Below, piece by piece: positions 29,658 to 40,469 of a stretch of DNA of 64,000 nucleotides. Every line of letters begins with the position of its first letter. Position 1 is the stretch's first letter. Both the position numbers and the translations under genes were made by a program. The notes below the pieces were generated by a model. The model was given only the letters and a program-made list of their open reading frames with translations. It was not told where the DNA came from and ran no database searches. Source of the stretch: Candidatus Thiodiazotropha sp. LNASS1 (GTDB lineage: Bacteria > Pseudomonadota > Gammaproteobacteria > Chromatiales > Chromatiaceae); the NCBI RefSeq assembly GCF_964212655.1, contig NZ_OZ156465.1, positions 2,356,001 through 2,420,000 on the forward strand, in the 5' to 3' direction.

Positions 29658-32479
29658 TCGGACTCGACTTCAAACGGTGGCCGATCCGGGTAAAGGTCAT
29701 CGCCATCGCATTGATCACCAGTGTTGCCGCACTGACTTTGGCATCGGTCGCATTCGTCCTCTCGGAAATGGTGGCCAAACGCAACTCAATGGTCGAATCA
29801 GCCACTGCCCTGACTCGCGTGCTGGGTGTCGATGCGACCGCCACGCTGATATTCAACGACCCGAAAACAGCTGAAGAGATCCTGTTTGCCCTGAGTGAGG
29901 AAAAAACCATCATCCATGCCTATATCACGGATAACAAAGGTTCACTGTTCGCCGCCTACAAAAGCAACCACCCGCAACACCAGCCACTCATTCCCAAATT
30001 GGAAAAGGGTCATGACGTTTGGTCCAGCAAATCAGGGGCTCTCCAGGATGAATTGACCCGTTTCCAGTTTCACACTGATTATCTCGAAGTCAATCATGAA
30101 ATAAGATTCAACAAGAAAATACTTGGTTACATTGACATCAAACAGGACCTGACCCAACTCCATGCCAGTCTGCAGCGACAGATCGTCATTGCAACAGTCG
30201 TATTGGTTTTCGCTTTCTTTCTCGCTTATCTGCTGGCACTGCGCCTACAACGCCTGATTACAAAACCGATCAACATTCTTACATCCACCATGGATAACGT
30301 CACTCGGCAGGGTGACTACAGCCTGCGTGTGAAATCAGTCAGTTCGGATGAATTGGGAATATTGACCGACGGATTCAACACCATGCTAGAGCAGATTCAG
30401 AGCCGCGACCAGAAGCTGGCAGCCACATTGCTTGAGTTACAGTCCGCGAAGGAGGGTGCGGAGACGGCTAACCAGGCGAAATCACAGTTTCTCGCCACCA
30501 TGAGCCATGAGATCCGTACCCCCATGAATGGTGTACTCGGCATGACCGAACTGCTATTGAACACAGATTTGAATGAACGGCAGCGACGCTTTGCAAACAC
30601 CGCGCACAGCGCTGGTCGCTCATTGCTGACGATCATCAACGACATTCTGGATTTCTCGAAAATCGAGGCCGGCAAGGCAGAGCTGGTTGAAAATATCTTC
30701 AATCTTCCCAATCTTCTAGAAGAGGTCGTGCAACTACTTGGTGGACAGGCGCGGGAAAAAGGATTGGAATTGATCAGCTACTGCCCGCCCTCCATACCAC
30801 ACGCTTTGCTCGGTGACGAACAGCGCATCAGACAGATATTGGTCAATCTGATTGGAAATGCGGTCAAATTTACACACGAAGGTGAAGTAATTGTTCGCGT
30901 CCTGCCATGGGCGAAGTCAGCTACCGACTTAACGATAAGGTTTGAGGTTGCTGACAGCGGCATCGGCATCTCCTCTGAGATGAAAAAGCATATATTCGAT
31001 GTCTTTTCACAGGCGGATAGCTCCACTAGCCGCCGTTTTGGCGGTACCGGCCTGGGATTGACGATATCAAAAAAACTGGTCGAACTCATGCAAGGTGAGA
31101 TTGGACTCGAATCCGAACCAGATAAGGGATCAATGTTTTGGTTTACCGCCCGCCTTGGCTTGCATGAAGAGAGTAAAGCAAGGCAACCGAAGAAAGATGG
31201 CAGGATTAGTCAGCGGCGAATTCTTCTGGTTGGTAACAACCGGCGTGTCGCTGAAGTACTTTACCAATCCTTAAAGGACCTCGACTACCGTGTCACTCTG
31301 GAATTTAACGGTGCAAAGGCCATTCAACAGCTCAAACAAACAGCCTCAGCAGGCAGTTTTTTTCATGCCGTTATAACAGACCGGTTTCACTCAGACATGG
31401 ACGGACTTGACCTGGGCAAGTCAATCCGGCTAGATCCTGCCTTCAATACACCATCAATCATAATGCTGACATCGCAGATACCGACCGCCAGCACCACACC
31501 GGTTCCTGGCAACAGCATCGACTCTTACCTGGTCAAACCGGTCCGCTTGGCCGAACTCGACAGCACAATCAGGCTATTGACGAATCAATCCAAGACTCAG
31601 CAACAGCAGGATGTAAGACTTGAGAAAACACCAATAACCGACTCTGCACCAACATTTAGGCCCGAGAAGGAAACCAGGATACTGGTGGCGGAAGATAACC
31701 TTGTGAACCAAGCCGTCATCGATGAGATGCTGCAACTGTTTTGTTGCAAGGTGACACTCGCGAATAACGGCCGGGAAGCCTTGGAGCTACTCAGCAACAA
31801 CCATTACGATATGATCCTTATGGACATTCAGATGCCGGAATTAGATGGCTATGAAACCACCCAGATCATTCGCAAAAAAGAGGATGAATCTAAACAACAC
31901 ATAACGATCATTGCATTGACCGCCAATGTTATGGACGGCGACCAGCAGAAGTGTCTGGCCGCAGGGATGGACGATTACATCGGCAAACCCGTGACGCACA
32001 ACAAACTACAGCATATTCTGAAAAAATGGTTGTCATCGGATGATGCCACCCTCACATCCTCAAAGCTTGATGAACAGAATAGCTTGCCTGGTGAAAAACC
32101 GGCTTCCGTAGAACATCGGGAGGTACAGAGCCGCGAGATTCTCGATGGCATTGGCTTACTGCAACAAGGGCAAAACCATGATATTCCGCAGCGTATTATT
32201 GATATATATCTTGAATCATCCTCCGATCTGCTGGGTATCATCACTGAAGCCATTCAACAGGCTGACATGGATAGTTTGAAACGCGCAGCGCATAGCCTGG
32301 CATCAAGCAGCGCCGCCATCGGCGCTGATGAGGTCGTTGCGCACTGTAATGCTTTGGAACAGATTACAAGCGACATGGATAGCTCAAATGCAGCGGGACT
32401 GTTTTCTCAGTTGAATACATCTTATGCTGTCCTTGTGGAATCTCTGTCGAATGATCGAAAATCAACAGTAAAGACGTAG
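29654..32479 (+). CDS. CHASE8-type hybrid histidine kinase with two receivers and HPt
   Basis: 941 residues: helix (about 12-35), CHASE8-like periplasmic domain (about 40-155, [24 protein letters not shown]), helix (about 175-195), HAMP, DHp with His285, HATPase ([25 protein letters not shown]), a degenerate receiver (LVGNNR replaces the acidic pair), a full receiver with Asp724, and HPt with His880 ([12 protein letters not shown]). Start GTG 29654 overlaps YfiR. The pairing suggests YfiR binds the CHASE8 domain and that the receptor reports or imports the ligand. The final output regulator is not adjacent. Confidence 0.92.
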   Translation: MIGLDFKRWPIRVKVIAIALITSVAALTLASVAFVLSEMVAKRNSMVESATALTRVLGVDATATLIFNDPKTAEEILFALSEEKTIIHAYITDNKGSLFAAYKSNHPQHQPLIPKLEKGHDVWSSKSGALQDELTRFQFHTDYLEVNHEIRFNKKILGYIDIKQDLTQLHASLQRQIVIATVVLVFAFFLAYLLALRLQRLITKPINILTSTMDNVTRQGDYSLRVKSVSSDELGILTDGFNTMLEQIQSRDQKLAATLLELQSAKEGAETANQAKSQFLATMSHEIRTPMNGVLGMTELLLNTDLNERQRRFANTAHSAGRSLLTIINDILDFSKIEAGKAELVENIFNLPNLLEEVVQLLGGQAREKGLELISYCPPSIPHALLGDEQRIRQILVNLIGNAVKFTHEGEVIVRVLPWAKSATDLTIRFEVADSGIGISSEMKKHIFDVFSQADSSTSRRFGGTGLGLTISKKLVELMQGEIGLESEPDKGSMFWFTARLGLHEESKARQPKKDGRISQRRILLVGNNRRVAEVLYQSLKDLDYRVTLEFNGAKAIQQLKQTASAGSFFHAVITDRFHSDMDGLDLGKSIRLDPAFNTPSIIMLTSQIPTASTTPVPGNSIDSYLVKPVRLAELDSTIRLLTNQSKTQQQQDVRLEKTPITDSAPTFRPEKETRILVAEDNLVNQAVIDEMLQLFCCKVTLANNGREALELLSNNHYDMILMDIQMPELDGYETTQIIRKKEDESKQHITIIALTANVMDGDQQKCLAAGMDDYIGKPVTHNKLQHILKKWLSSDDATLTSSKLDEQNSLPGEKPASVEHREVQSREILDGIGLLQQGQNHDIPQRIIDIYLESSSDLLGIITEAIQQADMDSLKRAAHSLASSSAAIGADEVVAHCNALEQITSDMDSSNAAGLFSQLNTSYAVLVESLSNDRKSTVKT

Positions 32480-32510
32480 CGGTTACAACACATTTCTCAG
32501 TCATGCCATT

Positions 32511-32536
32511 AAAAAAGCCGGCGTTAAACGCCGGCT
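32511..32536 (-). terminator. Rho-independent terminator of the RND operon
   Basis: On the minus strand a GC-rich perfect stem AGCCGGCG/CGCCGGCT with a 5-nt loop is followed directly by a T6 run (AAAAAA at 32511-32516 on the plus strand). It lies 43 bp past the RND stop. Confidence 0.85.
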
Positions 32537-32578
32537 GTAGCCTGGACTGAATCAGCGATTCAGCACAGTGGGTCTTTT

Positions 32579-35404
32579 TTAGTTTTTATATCTACCGAAA
32601 ACAAATCTGGGTTTCAGCCATGCAACCATCATCGGCAGGATCGTGAGGGCGGTGACCACGTCGATCAACAAGGCCTGGCTGATATAGACCCCCAAGCCCC
32701 AGGTGTTGGCAAGATCGGTATTCAGCAAGGGTATGAAACAACCGAGTAGCACGATCACGGAAATGATTACCGCCGAGCCGGTGGTATTCAAGGTATTGAC
32801 CAATGACTGCTGCCAATCCCCCGCGGTTGCCACCATCTCCTCTTTAAGCCTCGACATCATATAGATGCCGTAGTCGATACCAAGCCCCATGGCGATACTC
32901 AGCGCCACCTGGAGATGGAAGGCCAGATTGCCCGACCAGTTCTGGATACTGGTCATATAACCGCCAAGACCGTACTGGGCAAACAAGGTGATGAACAGCA
33001 GCACCATGAGGATTACCGGGACAACAACGGAGCGGAATATCAATGCGGCGATGAGAAATACAGCCGCTGCCGTCAGCAAAGGCCCGGTGAGCCAGTTGTC
33101 CACCGCCACCTCGCGGGTGGCCTCGGTGGCGCCAAGGAAGCCACCCACGCCGGGCCTGACATAGTCCGTGCCATCGACAGACAGCTCGTTGCTGTCACCG
33201 GAAAGGTCTTCGACCGGACCGGAGCGCAGACCGAAGTTGACTTTGCTGAAACCGGGATCGTTCTTGTGTTCCTCGATATATTGCTGGATGTCCATGGTAA
33301 CCACATGGGCCTCTATCGGATCCATGGTATTGATGAATCCCATCACCACCCCTTCATTCCAGTTCTTCATGACGAAGGAGTCCATGTCGCCCTCCTCGGT
33401 CATGGTTTCGAGCAGGCCGTTGTAGAGCTGAACGATATCGTCACCGCCCCTGTCATCGTCGGGATCGATGGAACGCAGTTTCTTGGAAGTGGGGATATAG
33501 AGATCGCCGATATCCGGCTGTTCACCCGGTTCCGCCGTCAGCAGCATATTCACCAAGCGAATGTATTGCGCATAGGAGCCGGTGAAGCCGATGAACGGGT
33601 GGGCGCGCATCCACTCCTCCATCGCCTCGATGTCGGCAAGCACATCAGCCTCGTTGAAGATACCCTGGGCGCCACAAGGGTCGGGATCCCAACAGCCCAA
33701 TTCAGCCTTCGCCTTTTCACAGGCGGCAACCTTTTCCAATGGATCCTCGATATCGTAGATATCTTCAGAAAAATAGGTATCCACGCATAGCTCGACAACG
33801 GGTTCCTTGCCGCGTACCGGGATCGATACCGATATCACTCCGGGCATGATCGTATTCAACCGTTCGATATGCTGGATGGTGATCGATTTTTCCTTGAACG
33901 CGGCGCGGGAGTAATTGATACCCTTTTCAACCCCCGGCATGATGTCGAACTCGTCCTGTATGCGAGCCACCTCCGGATCGGCTCTGCCGGCCTCACCGGC
34001 CATCAGGCCCGAAATACCCCGACCGATTTCGGTATAGTAGATAGACCAGGCGAATATTGCGATCACAAAGAGGATCGGAATCGCCTTGCCGGGACCATTC
34101 AACATACCGGTGATCACCCCACCCACCTTGGTTTCCCAAGATTGCTCATGGCCCTCGCCCATATCCGTCCGGCTGCAGGGGAAGGTCATCATCAGCAGCG
34201 GAATCAGGGTGGTGGTGGTAAACAGCAAGGTCAGCATGCCGAACATGCCGAAGTAGGCGTATGCCTTGTAGAATGAGATATCCACTGTAGCGAGGGTCGC
34301 AAAGCCGACCATATCGGTTACGATCGAAAGGGTGGCCGGGACAATGGTATGGGAGATCGCGACCCTGGCGGCCGATTCACAATCCCCCGAATCGGCCTGC
34401 TCCTGCATGAAGCGCCGGGTCACCTGGACCGAGTGTCCGATACCGATCGCCAGCAACAGCATCGGTGTCAATACCATCATGGTAGTCAGCTTGAAGGCAG
34501 AGAATCCCATCAATCCCAATGTCAGCACGATCGTTGCACTGACACCGATGATCGGAAACAGGGAACCGCGCCAGTTGCGGAACTCAAACCAGAGCGCGGC
34601 AATCACGATGGCGAATGAGATGACGAACAACCACCACTTGTTGACCAGATCCGCCAGCATCCAAGCCAGGAAGTAGGGCTCACCCGCCACCAGCAATTCG
34701 AAACGGTCATCCTGACCATACTCATCCATCATCGCCCTGACCTCCCTTACCCAGGGCAGATAGATCTCTTTTACCTCATCGGTATAGTCGCCGATGATAT
34801 AGAGCGACTTGGCAGTACATTTGTTCTCGTCCTTCTCCTGAAATTCACATTTATTCCCTTCGGCATCCTCGAATCCGACCAACATCGGGCCGATAACGGG
34901 GTTCGTCTCGATGCCCTCTTTGAGAAACGCCAGCTGCTGTTCCGCGATACCCGGATCACTGCTGATCCCTTCCGTCGGTATCAGGCGTTTGAACACCAGG
35001 CCGTTCTCGTCCGCCCCCATATACTTTATTTTCTTCGCCGCGATATCGATAAAATTCGATTCCCGCGCCTTCTCCAGGGAGACCAGCCGATTGTGTATCT
35101 CCTGGACCTTGTTGACGAACCACCCCTTATACACATCCCCCTCATTGATGCGCAGGGTAAAGACCATCAGATTACCCATACCGAAATTGTATTCGGCATA
35201 CAGGTTGGTCGCTACGTAGCGATTGCTTGGAGGCAGCAGTGTATCCGGATCGTTGCGCATATCCAGATGTTTGATCTGCAGGGCGGCCACGATGGTGACC
35301 ACCAGCAAAATCAGCATCAACGGCCAGCGGAATTTGATGACAAAATCCGCATAACCCTCAGCCCATCGATTTCCTGATCCATTGGTTGACTCAGAACCAC
35401 TCAT
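32579..35404 (-). CDS. RND/MMPL family membrane transporter
   Basis: 941 residues with an N-terminal helix (KFRWPLMLILLVVTIVAALQI), two large periplasmic loops, and two five-helix bundles (about 255-400 and 780-930). The architecture is that of the MMPL/HpnN-type RND exporters, which move lipids and other hydrophobic molecules, rather than AcrB. The MKELL-like acidic surface loops contain many Asp/Glu and Cys residues. It is the third gene of a LolA-like, DUF1302, RND operon, a recurrent set thought to move hydrophobic compounds through the envelope. No membrane-fusion protein or TolC is adjacent. Confidence 0.9.
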   Translation of the reverse strand: MSGSESTNGSGNRWAEGYADFVIKFRWPLMLILLVVTIVAALQIKHLDMRNDPDTLLPPSNRYVATNLYAEYNFGMGNLMVFTLRINEGDVYKGWFVNKVQEIHNRLVSLEKARESNFIDIAAKKIKYMGADENGLVFKRLIPTEGISSDPGIAEQQLAFLKEGIETNPVIGPMLVGFEDAEGNKCEFQEKDENKCTAKSLYIIGDYTDEVKEIYLPWVREVRAMMDEYGQDDRFELLVAGEPYFLAWMLADLVNKWWLFVISFAIVIAALWFEFRNWRGSLFPIIGVSATIVLTLGLMGFSAFKLTTMMVLTPMLLLAIGIGHSVQVTRRFMQEQADSGDCESAARVAISHTIVPATLSIVTDMVGFATLATVDISFYKAYAYFGMFGMLTLLFTTTTLIPLLMMTFPCSRTDMGEGHEQSWETKVGGVITGMLNGPGKAIPILFVIAIFAWSIYYTEIGRGISGLMAGEAGRADPEVARIQDEFDIMPGVEKGINYSRAAFKEKSITIQHIERLNTIMPGVISVSIPVRGKEPVVELCVDTYFSEDIYDIEDPLEKVAACEKAKAELGCWDPDPCGAQGIFNEADVLADIEAMEEWMRAHPFIGFTGSYAQYIRLVNMLLTAEPGEQPDIGDLYIPTSKKLRSIDPDDDRGGDDIVQLYNGLLETMTEEGDMDSFVMKNWNEGVVMGFINTMDPIEAHVVTMDIQQYIEEHKNDPGFSKVNFGLRSGPVEDLSGDSNELSVDGTDYVRPGVGGFLGATEATREVAVDNWLTGPLLTAAAVFLIAALIFRSVVVPVILMVLLFITLFAQYGLGGYMTSIQNWSGNLAFHLQVALSIAMGLGIDYGIYMMSRLKEEMVATAGDWQQSLVNTLNTTGSAVIISVIVLLGCFIPLLNTDLANTWGLGVYISQALLIDVVTALTILPMMVAWLKPRFVFGRYKN

Positions 35405-35507
35405 GGCTCAATCCCCGTGAAAGCGCTGTTTGATGAGGGATGCCCGGTATCTCACCGGACATCCTCACTTGGTTAAGATGCTCGACGTTGGTCGGTGGTT
35501 TTTGGCG

Positions 35508-37736
35508 TTATTCGAATATCCACTTCAGACCGACCTGGAAGTTGGAGCTATTCTCGAACTGACCGAAGGTGGTGTTTTCATCACCCCAGTAATTGTTCCA
35601 CTCCACTGAGCCGAGAATGGTGTCGGTAAAGGTGTACTCGACATCGAGACGGTTCCATTTGCCGCCACCCTCTTCGTAGATAAAGATATTGTTCCAGCGG
35701 TGTTCCTGGGAATCACCGAAGGGCTTGGAGAAAAAGAGCGAGTAGAACTCCTTGTCCTCATACCCTTTCATCAGGCCATTGCTAAGACTCATGGAGGGGA
35801 AATCCGCGGTATAGCGACTGCAATCCACCATCACGCCGGTCTGGGTCATACAGGTGTCTTTCTCATCCACAAAATCGAGATTGCGGAACTGGATGAACTG
35901 ACCGCTGACAAGCAGATTGGTGGCCACTGTGATATCCGCCCCCAGAACATACTTGAAGTAGTCGGCATCCTCCATTTTCAATGCATTGGTCAGATCGCCG
36001 ATCGAAAGCAGAAACTTATCGATAACCGGCTGCTTGTCTCCCTCGTCATAGAGGAACTCGCCTCTGAGCACCAGCGGGATATCGCCCATATCGAGGGCGT
36101 AGTCGAAGGAGGCACCCACGCTGTTGACCCGATGCAGTGATTCGGTGAAACGTAGGATCGGCGCACCCGCACCCATTGCCGGCGGTTCATTGAATGGACT
36201 ACCGTCAGCCAATGCCGGCAACACGGCGCTTGGATCCAACGCACCATAGTAGGTGGAACCGGTCCCATCGTGGACCAGAATCGTGGTGGCATTGCCCATG
36301 TCCCAGTTTGCCCTGGCCTGGTCCCGGGTCAAGCTGGTTGCCACATCCGGGATGAAGGTATCGTCCTGCTGTGGTCCAGGCGTACCGTTGGTATCGAAAA
36401 ACAGGGTCGGAGCACGTTGCACAGTCAACTCATCCCCGGCAGCATTTCGCCAGCTGAGATCAAGATCCGGATTGGCGCCATAGTGGTGGAAGTAGTTGAA
36501 GGACCAGTTGAGGCCGCCGTCGGTAGAGTTGCGAAAACGGAAACCGGCATTCACGTCGCTGTCATCCGGATAGTCGCGCACCCATTCGCTGGTGGTGCCG
36601 GTCAGGCCGGTCGGCGCCGTCGGACTGAAGCTGGTGAAGGTGTTGAATGTGGCGAAGGTCGCATTCGACATGAATTCGAAGGCTGAGCTTGCCTCCCCCG
36701 GCTGCCAGGTTACATCAGCCGGCGTCGGCGGGGCGTTGAAAGCGGTAATCGGCATCAGGTTGGTGGTGCCGAAGTTACCATTAGGATCGTTGAGACCTGC
36801 GGGAAAACCGGGCTGACCAGTGAAGCCGAACTGGGTAAAGGCGTTCAACAGGAACCAACCGGGCGCAGCTACCGGGTCGGTGGGTACCGTCGGATTCAAC
36901 AATCCCGGTGTGGTTACCGCATCCCAGAAGTTACCGGCAAAACCGTCTACGGTCAGGCCGGCGAACAGATTCAAACCCACGGGCAGCATCATGCCGCCGG
37001 TAAAACCACCGCCCATCGCGGCACCATTGAACGTGGCCGCCACATTACTTAGCGCTGGTGCGACATTGAAAAAGCCGTTCACCTGTCCGCTGATCGTCTC
37101 GACCCCCTTCATCAGGAAGGGATGACCGGCATCGCCGTCGGGATTGAGACCGGGGATCTTGTTCTCTTCCACTTGCGAGACAATAAGCTGTATGTTGCTG
37201 TTATCGCCGATATTGCGCTCCGCATTGATCATCCAGATCGGAATCCGCGAGTCCTCCATGGCATTCTGATTCAGTTCGCGGAAATCGGTGGGATTGATGA
37301 TATCCAGCAGCTTGATGCCGTCGGCCGTACCCCAAACGACCTGCTGTTTGCCCAAGCGCAGATCCCAGCCAATCAGGGAAGTATCCACATAGAGCTCTCT
37401 TACGTAATCGTGCTGGGAATAAAGCTCATGCCCCTTGTAGGTGTCATTGACCCCTTCGGAGTCATAGATAAAGTTCAGATCGGCATGCCAGGAACTCTCT
37501 TCACCCAGGTAACCATTCATGAAAATTCGAGCGGAGTTTTCGAATTTCAGCAAATCCCCCTTGTCATGGCCTCTCTCATCGACCATCGTATCCGCCTCGC
37601 CGGTCACCTGGCCATCGCGTGTAAAGACGGATGTTTCGTTTTTCAGATAACCAGTAATCTCGACTTCAGCCATGGCGACACTGGGTAAAATCAAGGCAAG
37701 CAGGATCGATTGATGCAACTTACAGCGTTTGAACAT
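35508..37736 (-). CDS. DUF1302 outer-membrane protein
   Basis: 742 residues: signal peptide (about 1-23, AMA-EV) and a predicted outer-membrane beta-barrel ending in the aromatic FQVGLKWIFE. The motifs YVRELYVDTSLIGWDLRLGK, QQVVWGTADGIKLLDIINP and DFREL are hallmarks of DUF1302. These proteins are nearly always encoded with DUF1329/LolA-like proteins and an MMPL exporter, as here, and are proposed to be an outer-membrane channel or receptor for hydrophobic molecules. A long Gly/Pro/Phe-rich insertion (about 190-360) is unusually large. Ribosome site GGGAGG lies 8 nt before ATG. Confidence 0.9.
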   Translation of the reverse strand: MFKRCKLHQSILLALILPSVAMAEVEITGYLKNETSVFTRDGQVTGEADTMVDERGHDKGDLLKFENSARIFMNGYLGEESSWHADLNFIYDSEGVNDTYKGHELYSQHDYVRELYVDTSLIGWDLRLGKQQVVWGTADGIKLLDIINPTDFRELNQNAMEDSRIPIWMINAERNIGDNSNIQLIVSQVEENKIPGLNPDGDAGHPFLMKGVETISGQVNGFFNVAPALSNVAATFNGAAMGGGFTGGMMLPVGLNLFAGLTVDGFAGNFWDAVTTPGLLNPTVPTDPVAAPGWFLLNAFTQFGFTGQPGFPAGLNDPNGNFGTTNLMPITAFNAPPTPADVTWQPGEASSAFEFMSNATFATFNTFTSFSPTAPTGLTGTTSEWVRDYPDDSDVNAGFRFRNSTDGGLNWSFNYFHHYGANPDLDLSWRNAAGDELTVQRAPTLFFDTNGTPGPQQDDTFIPDVATSLTRDQARANWDMGNATTILVHDGTGSTYYGALDPSAVLPALADGSPFNEPPAMGAGAPILRFTESLHRVNSVGASFDYALDMGDIPLVLRGEFLYDEGDKQPVIDKFLLSIGDLTNALKMEDADYFKYVLGADITVATNLLVSGQFIQFRNLDFVDEKDTCMTQTGVMVDCSRYTADFPSMSLSNGLMKGYEDKEFYSLFFSKPFGDSQEHRWNNIFIYEEGGGKWNRLDVEYTFTDTILGSVEWNNYWGDENTTFGQFENSSNFQVGLKWIFE

Positions 37737-37877
37737 GAATGGTTCCTCCCGGGTTCAACGATAGCCGGCAGCCCTCATTGTCACTCTTTGCCGGATTCGA
37801 TGATGTGTATGGCCGCCAATTCCAGGCAAGCCGGTTTTATTGGACGTGCCCGCACATCGGGCACACCCGTTTTATGT

Positions 37878-38855
37878 TTAGCGTTTTATTTTTCTCAAGG
37901 TCTTCTCTGACCAAAAATCGGACTGCCATCCCTGGTCGTGCTGTACGATCTCCTTGGGGATCACTGCCCAGGTTTCATGACCTGTTGAGAAGGTCTTGCC
38001 GTACCAATAACCCCAAAATTGGGCACGTGGATCGTCCTTTTCGAGAGATTTCCAGTCACGATCGATTACTTTAACCTTCTCATCCCCTTTGAAATATTCG
38101 GTTCGGTAGTCGGCGAAGGTCTTGGCATCAACATAGCTCACACGATGGTCGTACCACCAGTTCTCGCGCTTGGTGGTACTCTTCAGCTTGTAGACCTCTT
38201 TACCCTTGTGGTCGCAGGCCGCATCCGGCGGGTTGGGCAGATACTTGTTCTTCGATTCCGCCTTATCGATGGCACCAAGGCAATCGTTGAATGTTTCAGT
38301 ACCCAACAGCTCATGGGTCTCGTCCTTGGGCTTGCGCAAGGTCACGTCACCGAAAGTGAAGTCGGTGCCGCCCCAGGCATCGTCGTGGGCCGGTTCCGCA
38401 AAACGGCGTATCTTACGAAGCGCCGGCAACCAGATGGAGTAGGACTGGCTCTTGTTGTCATCGACATAGTCAGTGATCAACATGCCGGTGCCTTTCAGCT
38501 TACCGGAGCGAAAGATAGCGATGTCCTGCGCATTGGTGGAGCCATCGCTGTATTCGTTATTCAGATAGCGCTCTACGGTGATGGTGGTCGGCTTACTGCC
38601 GGCCGATTTATTGACGATGACCGTGATCTTGCCAGGAATTGCCCGGTTACTCCGTTTGGGATCCTTGTTGTTGTTGGTGATGCCAAAATTCTTCAGAGCA
38701 TAGAAATGGTTGACGAAATAGACCTGATCCGCAATGGTGTTGGCGTCCGGCGTGCCACCGGGCAACGGCAGATCTTTAGCCACACCCGCTATGGCACTGC
38801 TGGAAAATAGCAAACCGCCGGTGATTGCCGCGGACACGAACTTTTGCACCTGCAT
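37878..38855 (-). CDS. LolA-like (DUF1329-related) periplasmic lipid-carrier protein
   Basis: 325 residues with signal peptide (about 1-23, AIA-GV). The central SIWLPALRKIRRF...DDAWGGTDFTFGDV block matches the YLPKLRR...DPWMGSDF motif of the LolA-like protein at 4658-5404, so both belong to the outer-membrane lipoprotein-sorting-like family. In this operon position a DUF1329 protein is usual; the two families share this fold. It likely shuttles a hydrophobic substrate between the RND exporter and the DUF1302 barrel. A strong GGAGG lies upstream of the ATG. Confidence 0.83.
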   Translation of the reverse strand: MQVQKFVSAAITGGLLFSSSAIAGVAKDLPLPGGTPDANTIADQVYFVNHFYALKNFGITNNNKDPKRSNRAIPGKITVIVNKSAGSKPTTITVERYLNNEYSDGSTNAQDIAIFRSGKLKGTGMLITDYVDDNKSQSYSIWLPALRKIRRFAEPAHDDAWGGTDFTFGDVTLRKPKDETHELLGTETFNDCLGAIDKAESKNKYLPNPPDAACDHKGKEVYKLKSTTKRENWWYDHRVSYVDAKTFADYRTEYFKGDEKVKVIDRDWKSLEKDDPRAQFWGYWYGKTFSTGHETWAVIPKEIVQHDQGWQSDFWSEKTLRKIKR

Positions 38856-39200
38856 AGTGATCCTCCTGTAATGGACGGTTTTGTGGGTAGATCCGCCCCA
38901 AATATTATAGAATTAGGTATTTCTTATTCAGTCTATTCTTGTTTTTAAAGTCACATTAATAACAGAGAACCCGGTCATTTAGCAATCGGGGTTAACCTTA
39001 ATTGTCATCCTCAGTTTAATCTCCGATCATTTAGCTCCTGTCAATCATGGACGTCAAAGATTAAGATCTGCTTAATTCCAAACTGCTCAAAAGAGCGCAA
39101 TTCTGAGACGGCAGAGAACGTGAAAATTGATTTTAACTTGAATTCAACTCCTTGATATAACAAAATTTCCTTTTTGTTTAGAAACCACCCCCGGTATCGG
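38856..39200. promoter_or_regulatory. divergent promoter region of the RND operon and hemA
   Basis: 345 bp, notably AT-rich, with no gene. On the minus strand TATAAT (38904-38909) lies about 50 bp before the LolA-like start and is a likely -10 box, though no good -35 is seen. The hemA promoter is not obvious. An AT-rich tract is present just before 39180. Confidence 0.45.
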
Positions 39201-40469
39201 ATGTCGATAATCGCACTAGGACTCAACCACAAAACCGCCCCCGTGGATATCCGCGAGAAGGTCACCTTTGGGCCCGATATCATCGTCGGCGCCCTGCGTA
39301 GCCTGCAGGAAAATCCGGCAGTCGAGGAGACAGTCATACTCTCCACCTGCAATCGTACCGAGGTCTACTGCTCCATCAATCAAAAGGACCATGAGCCATT
39401 GGCTGATTGGATCAGCCGCTTTCACGGCATCGGTGAGGATCGTGTCTCCCCTTATCTCTACAGCCATTTCGGGCTGGATGCCGTCAAACACCTGCTGCGG
39501 GTATCCTGTGGCCTGGATTCACTGGTACTGGGCGAACCGCAGATCCTGGGACAGGTCAAGGCCGCCTTCCAGACCGCCACCGATGCCGGAACCACCGGGA
39601 AAATGCTGTTCAAACTCTTCCAACATGCCTTCTCCGCCGCGAAACAGATCCGTACCGATACCGCGATCGGCAACAGCCCGGTATCGGTAGCGTTTGCAGC
39701 GGTCAGCCTGGCCAAGCAGATATTCAGCGATCTGTCGAAGCAGACAGCCCTGCTGATCGGTGCGGGCGAGACCATCGAACTGGCTGCCCGTCATCTCAAT
39801 CAGCACGGAATCGGGCGGATCATCGTCGCCAACCGCACCGTGGAGAGGGCACACAACCTGGCGGCACAGTTCGACGGCTACGCCATTGCCCTGACCGAAT
39901 TGAGCAGACACCTGGCCGAGGCGGATATCGTGATCTCCTCCACCGCCAGTCCCCTGCCAGTACTGGGAAAGGGTAGCGTCGAAAGCGCCCTCAAGGAGCG
40001 CAGACACAGCCCGATCTTCATGGTCGATATCGCCGTGCCTCGGGATATCGAGCCGGAAGTGGCGGATCTGAGCGATATCTATCTCTACACGGTGGATGAT
40101 CTGGACGAGGTGATCCAGGAGAACATGCGTTCCAGGGAGGAAGCAGCCGAACAGGCGGAAGAGATCATCGATCACTATGTTGGGGAATATATGGGGTGGC
40201 TGCGCTCTCTGGATGCCGTAGGCTTGATACAGGATTATCGCAGCTATGCCGAACGGTTGCGGGATGAAGTGATGCAGAAGGCCCTGCAGCAGCTTGCCAA
40301 AGGCAAGTCTCCCGAGGAGGCGATGCAATTCATGGCGCATACCCTCACCAACAAATTATTGCACAACCCCAGCGCCCAGATGCGTCAGGCCGGATTCAAT
40401 GGACAGGTGGAGTTGCTCGAAGCGGCCAATACGCTTTTTCAGCTCAATAAATCAGAAAACAAATCATGA
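39201..40469 (+). CDS. hemA: glutamyl-tRNA reductase
   Basis: First committed step of C5-pathway haem synthesis: reduces glutamyl-tRNA to glutamate-1-semialdehyde with NADPH. The 422 residues include the active-site nucleophile Cys50 in [12 protein letters not shown], the [17 protein letters not shown] block, the NADP-binding [17 protein letters not shown], and a C-terminal dimerisation helix. I start at ATG 39201 ([18 protein letters not shown], the usual N-terminus) rather than an in-frame upstream codon at 39174. It overlaps prfA by 4 bp, the conserved hemA-prfA-prmC operon. Confidence 0.97.
   Translation: MSIIALGLNHKTAPVDIREKVTFGPDIIVGALRSLQENPAVEETVILSTCNRTEVYCSINQKDHEPLADWISRFHGIGEDRVSPYLYSHFGLDAVKHLLRVSCGLDSLVLGEPQILGQVKAAFQTATDAGTTGKMLFKLFQHAFSAAKQIRTDTAIGNSPVSVAFAAVSLAKQIFSDLSKQTALLIGAGETIELAARHLNQHGIGRIIVANRTVERAHNLAAQFDGYAIALTELSRHLAEADIVISSTASPLPVLGKGSVESALKERRHSPIFMVDIAVPRDIEPEVADLSDIYLYTVDDLDEVIQENMRSREEAAEQAEEIIDHYVGEYMGWLRSLDAVGLIQDYRSYAERLRDEVMQKALQQLAKGKSPEEAMQFMAHTLTNKLLHNPSAQMRQAGFNGQVELLEAANTLFQLNKSENKS

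Noticed and set aside
32542-32580. Possible plus-strand terminator of the CHASE8 kinase gene (CTGAATC/GATTCAG then T-rich)
   Set aside because: The stem is separated from the T-run by about 11 nt, unlike a normal Rho-independent terminator; the adjacent hairpin at 32516-32536 points to the minus strand instead.
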